The position numbers were made by a program, and so were the translations under genes. Below, piece by piece: positions 4,681-5,708 of a stretch of 5,708 bases of DNA; the first letter of the stretch is position 1, and each line of letters begins with the position of its first letter. This DNA comes from Acidimicrobiales bacterium. GTDB taxonomy: Bacteria; Actinomycetota; Acidimicrobiia; Acidimicrobiales; Palsa-688. The notes under the pieces were generated by a model. That model searched no databases. It was not told the origin of the DNA and saw nothing but the letters and a program-made list of their open reading frames with translations. Location: the NCBI GenBank assembly GCA_030039575.1, contig JASHVH010000548.1, forward strand, positions 1 through 5,708, written 5' to 3'.

Positions 4681-4869
4681 ATGATGATCAGCAAGCGAGC
4701 ACCAGGCCTGGCCCTGGCGCGCCTTAACGATGGCCCGAAGGTGCCGGCATTGACTTCGGCTCACGCCGGGCTCAATTGCGTTGGTACGGCCATGCCGGGG
4801 GCCTCCTTTACGTCCGAGTGGTACCGCCCCGAGCGGCTAATGAGCCAAGGCGAGCGATTACCGAGTTGA
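4681..4869 (+). CDS. Upstream ORF (leader peptide) of whiB7, 62 residues
   Basis: AAGGAGG (4667-4673), a near-perfect Shine-Dalgarno, lies 7 nt before ATG 4681 (a second ATG follows at 4684). The frame MMISKRAPGLALARLNDGPK... ends in ERLPS and TGA at 4867-4869, 27 bases before the attenuator hairpin. The peptide has no signal, membrane segment or known domain. Its value is probably in being translated: codons 38-41 and 49-53 contain the RNA segments that can pair with the terminator arms. In Mycobacterium and Streptomyces, whiB7/wblC is known to be controlled by a uORF-coupled terminator, where slowed ribosomes permit readthrough, and this layout matches. A separate small functional protein cannot be excluded. 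Confidence 0.7.
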   Translation: MMISKRAPGLALARLNDGPKVPALTSAHAGLNCVGTAMPGASFTSEWYRPERLMSQGERLPS

Positions 4870-4906
4870 TCGGTTCACTCGCAGATTGGCCCAGGAGCCG
4901 CCGGGG
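4826..4906 (+). promoter_or_regulatory. Candidate antiterminator pairing inside the whiB7 leader
   Basis: CCCCGAGCGGC (4827-4837), within the uORF, is complementary to GCCGCCGGGG (4897-4906), the 5' arm of the terminator: ten pairs with one bulged A (4832). Forming this pairing would prevent the terminator. A further segment, GCCGGGGGC (4794-4802), is perfectly complementary to 4909-4917 in the terminator's 3' half and can also pair partly with 4826-4831, giving a trp-like 1:2, 2:3, 3:4 layout. Ribosomes moving through codons 49-53 would break 2:3 and favour termination. Ribosomes held earlier would leave it free. Confidence 0.6.
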
Positions 4907-4926
4907 AAGCCCCCGGCGGCTTTTTT
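4897..4926 (+). terminator. Intrinsic terminator (attenuator) in the whiB7 leader
   Basis: GCCGCCGGGG (4897-4906), loop AAGC, and CCCCGGCGGC (4911-4920) form a perfect 10-bp stem followed at once by TTTTTT and a further T-rich GTTGTTTGT. This is the strongest intrinsic terminator in the window. It lies 84 bases before the whiB7 start and after the uORF stop, with no other gene to terminate, so it acts as an attenuator in the leader. Confidence 0.9.
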
Positions 4927-4940
4927 GTTGTTTGTCTGAC

Positions 4941-4976
4941 AGCGAGCAATGGAACTTCAGCGAGCGATGGAACTTC
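4941..4976 (+). repeat. 18-bp tandem direct repeat in the whiB7 leader
   Basis: Two adjacent copies of AGCGAGCRATGGAACTTC (4941-4958 and 4959-4976) differ at one base (A/G at position 8). They lie between the attenuator and the whiB7 ribosome site. The shorter core GCGAGC also occurs upstream inside the uORF (near 4695 and 4850). The role is unknown: protein or RNA binding, or simple duplication. Confidence 0.85.
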
Positions 4977-4990
4977 ACAACACACGGTAG
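4949..4990 (+). CDS. Possible second mini-ORF, 13 residues, before whiB7
   Basis: The tandem repeat places an ATG in each copy in the same frame, giving MELQRAMELHNTR and TAG at 4988-4990, only 20 bases before the whiB7 start. No good Shine-Dalgarno precedes either ATG, so translation is doubtful. If it is translated, its stop lies where terminating ribosomes would meet the whiB7 ribosome site. Confidence 0.22.
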   Translation: MELQRAMELHNTR

Positions 4991-5010
4991 ATATGGAAAG
5001 GAAACGCAGG

Positions 5011-5403
5011 ATGTTCGCCTACAGCTGGGCCGAGAGCGAAGACGACACTGAACAGACAACAGCGCTTACGTGGGAAGATGCCGCATGCCGCGATGGCCAA
5101 GGCGCACTCACGCCCCTTTTCTTCTCTGACGAGATACCCGACATCGAGCTGGCAAAGGCGATCTGCTCGACTTGTCCTTTAGTCGAGCCCTGTTTGCGAG
5201 GCGCGCTGGCAAGGCGTGAGCCAGTGGGCGTTTGGGGAGGGCAGCTGTTTGCGGACGGCGTTGTCATTCCCCGGAAGCGGAAGCGGGGGCGGCCTCCCAA
5301 AGTGGCGGCGGTGCTCCCGAGCGAACAGATTTTGCCGGCCGCCAAGCTCCCGGACGCCTTGCGTTGCCTCGGGCGTCCGGAAGAAGAGCGCAAGTCGGCT
5401 TAG
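5011..5403 (+). CDS. whiB7: WhiB7-family iron-sulfur transcription activator of antibiotic resistance
   Basis: A 130-residue Wbl protein. The four cluster ligands are C27, C52, C55 and C61 (C-x2-C-x5-C), followed by the G-V-W-G-G turn at 73-77 and an AT-hook-like R-K-R-K-R-G-R-P-P-K at 88-97. The combination of GVWGG plus an RGRP hook and the flanking LAKAICSTCP and REPVGVWGGQLF segments marks the WhiB7 subfamily. Such proteins bind the housekeeping sigma factor through the [4Fe-4S] domain and activate intrinsic drug-resistance genes and their own promoter. ATG 5011 is chosen because AAAGGA (4997-5002) stands 8 nt upstream; the in-frame ATG 4993 has no ribosome site. About 33 residues follow the AT-hook, making it longer than the roughly 92-residue mycobacterial protein. 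It is expected to be induced by ribosome inhibitors through the upstream attenuator. Confidence 0.93.
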   Translation: MFAYSWAESEDDTEQTTALTWEDAACRDGQGALTPLFFSDEIPDIELAKAICSTCPLVEPCLRGALARREPVGVWGGQLFADGVVIPRKRKRGRPPKVAAVLPSEQILPAAKLPDALRCLGRPEEERKSA

Positions 5404-5420
5404 GAGAGTTCACGTAGAAC

Positions 5421-5516
5421 TGCCGCCACCGCAAACCCTGGCCCGGGCCAAGACGGGCGCTGCAATGCGCAGCCCCCGTCCACAGGACGAAGGGGCCAGG
5501 GCAAGCGGCGGCGGCA
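5421..5516 (+). other. Long three-tier hairpin (candidate structured RNA) downstream of whiB7
   Basis: Outer stem 5421-5432 with 5505-5516 (11 pairs, one A-C mismatch); symmetric 3-base internal loop AAA/CAA; middle stem CCCTGGCCC (5436-5444) with GGGCCAGGG (5493-5501), 9 pairs; asymmetric loop of 7 and 12 bases; inner stem 5452-5457/5475-5480 and 5459-5463/5469-5473 (11 pairs around a C-C mismatch) with loop AATGC. In all, about 31 pairs over 96 nt. It begins 18 bases after the whiB7 stop. No T run follows, so it may be a U-less terminator, an mRNA-stabilising 3' structure, a small RNA, or a mobile inverted repeat. I match it to no known RNA family. Confidence 0.5.
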
Positions 5517-5578
5517 CCAGGCGGCGCATTCACGACGGCAATCTTTCCGCGGCCATAGCTCGTCCGGGTGTCGGGCAC

Positions 5579-5584
5579 TAACAT
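5579..5584 (+). promoter_or_regulatory. Candidate -10 of tRNA-Val
   Basis: TAACAT (5579-5584) fits the TANNNT form of the -10 and lies 9 bases before the mature tRNA 5' end, so the precursor leader would be only a few bases. A poor -35 (TAGCTC, 5556-5561) lies 17 bases upstream. Confidence 0.35.
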
Positions 5585-5593
5585 GTAGCGCTT

Positions 5594-5666
5594 GGGCGCT
5601 TAGCTCAGTTGGAAGAGCGTCGCCCTTACAAGGCGAAGGTCGCGGGATCGAGGCCCGCAGCGCCCA
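5594..5666 (+). tRNA. tRNA-Val, anticodon UAC
   Basis: A 73-nt cloverleaf. The acceptor 5594-5600 pairs with 5659-5665 (GGGCGCT/AGCGCCC), the D stem is 5603-5606/5615-5618, and the anticodon stem 5620-5624/5632-5636 holds loop CTTACAA with anticodon TAC at 5627-5629. The T stem is 5642-5646/5654-5658 and the discriminator is A5666. CCA is not encoded, so it must be added after transcription. It reads GUA and, by wobble, GUG. The T loop is ATCGAGG: position 54 is A instead of T and position 60 is G instead of a pyrimidine. All stems are otherwise fully paired, so this is probably a working gene. Confidence 0.96.
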
Positions 5667-5708
5667 CGTTACGGTCTGACGATCTAGTGCTCCTGAAAAA
5701 TGGTCCGA
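5667..5708. other. Tail after tRNA-Val, nothing recognisable
   Basis: The 42 bases between the tRNA and the right edge contain no terminator hairpin, tRNA or ribosome site that I can see. They are AT-richer than the rest (CTGAAAAATGG) and could belong to the promoter of a gene beyond the window. Confidence 0.4.

Noticed and set aside
4993..5010. Alternative whiB7 start at ATG 4993
   Set aside because: It has no ribosome site, while ATG 5011 has AAAGGA 8 nt upstream; the extra residues MERKRR are just the translated ribosome site.
5019..5584. Several long frames on both strands overlapping whiB7 and its 3' spacer (5019-5393 minus, 5216-5581 plus, 5264-5584 minus)
   Set aside because: They are shadows of the WhiB7 frame and of the GC-rich hairpin; no ribosome sites or domains.
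1..5708. CRISPR array, insertion sequence or integrase
   Set aside because: No regularly spaced repeats, transposase motifs or terminal inverted repeats were seen; the only tandem repeat is the two-copy 18-bp unit at 4941-4976.

Overview
This is a GC-rich window that reads as a high-GC actinobacterium. The evidence is a WhiB7-type Wbl protein (a family confined to Actinobacteria and their phages), a SigC-like ECF sigma factor, GTG starts, and two tRNA genes without an encoded CCA. A lineage outside the well-studied Mycobacterium/Streptomyces groups is plausible, because several proteins here are not ones I recognise, but the sequence alone does not settle this.

Left part (1-2818): a copper/redox-looking module. 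On the minus strand, a 619-residue polytopic membrane protein ends in an SCO1/SenC-type thioredoxin domain with the CxxxCP copper motif and the distal His. Its stop codon overlaps (GTGA) the GTG start of a secreted or lipoprotein gene that runs off the left edge. Divergent to these, across a roughly 220-base regulatory gap, lies a SigC-like ECF sigma factor with no visible anti-sigma gene. The gap holds a candidate ECF-type promoter and an inverted repeat.

Middle (2819-4400): a low-information intergenic stretch, a tRNA with anticodon CAU (Ile2 more likely than elongator Met), a small secreted orphan protein (minus), an isolated plus-strand promoter plus ribosome site driving a 31-codon ORF, and a 187-residue acidic orphan protein (minus).

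Right part (4400-5708): the most informative locus. whiB7 (5011-5403) is preceded by a leader of about 375 bases. The leader carries an AT-rich-plus-TTGACT promoter, a 62-codon upstream ORF with a near-perfect Shine-Dalgarno, a perfect 10-bp intrinsic terminator with a U tract, and inside the uORF a segment complementary to the terminator's 5' arm. Together these form a complete candidate translation-coupled attenuator that would turn whiB7 on when ribosomes are inhibited. An 18-bp tandem repeat encoding a second mini-ORF lies between the terminator and whiB7. Downstream, a 96-nt three-tier hairpin (about 31 pairs) of unknown role separates whiB7 from a tRNA-Val(UAC).

No CRISPR array, insertion sequence or complete mobile element is visible.
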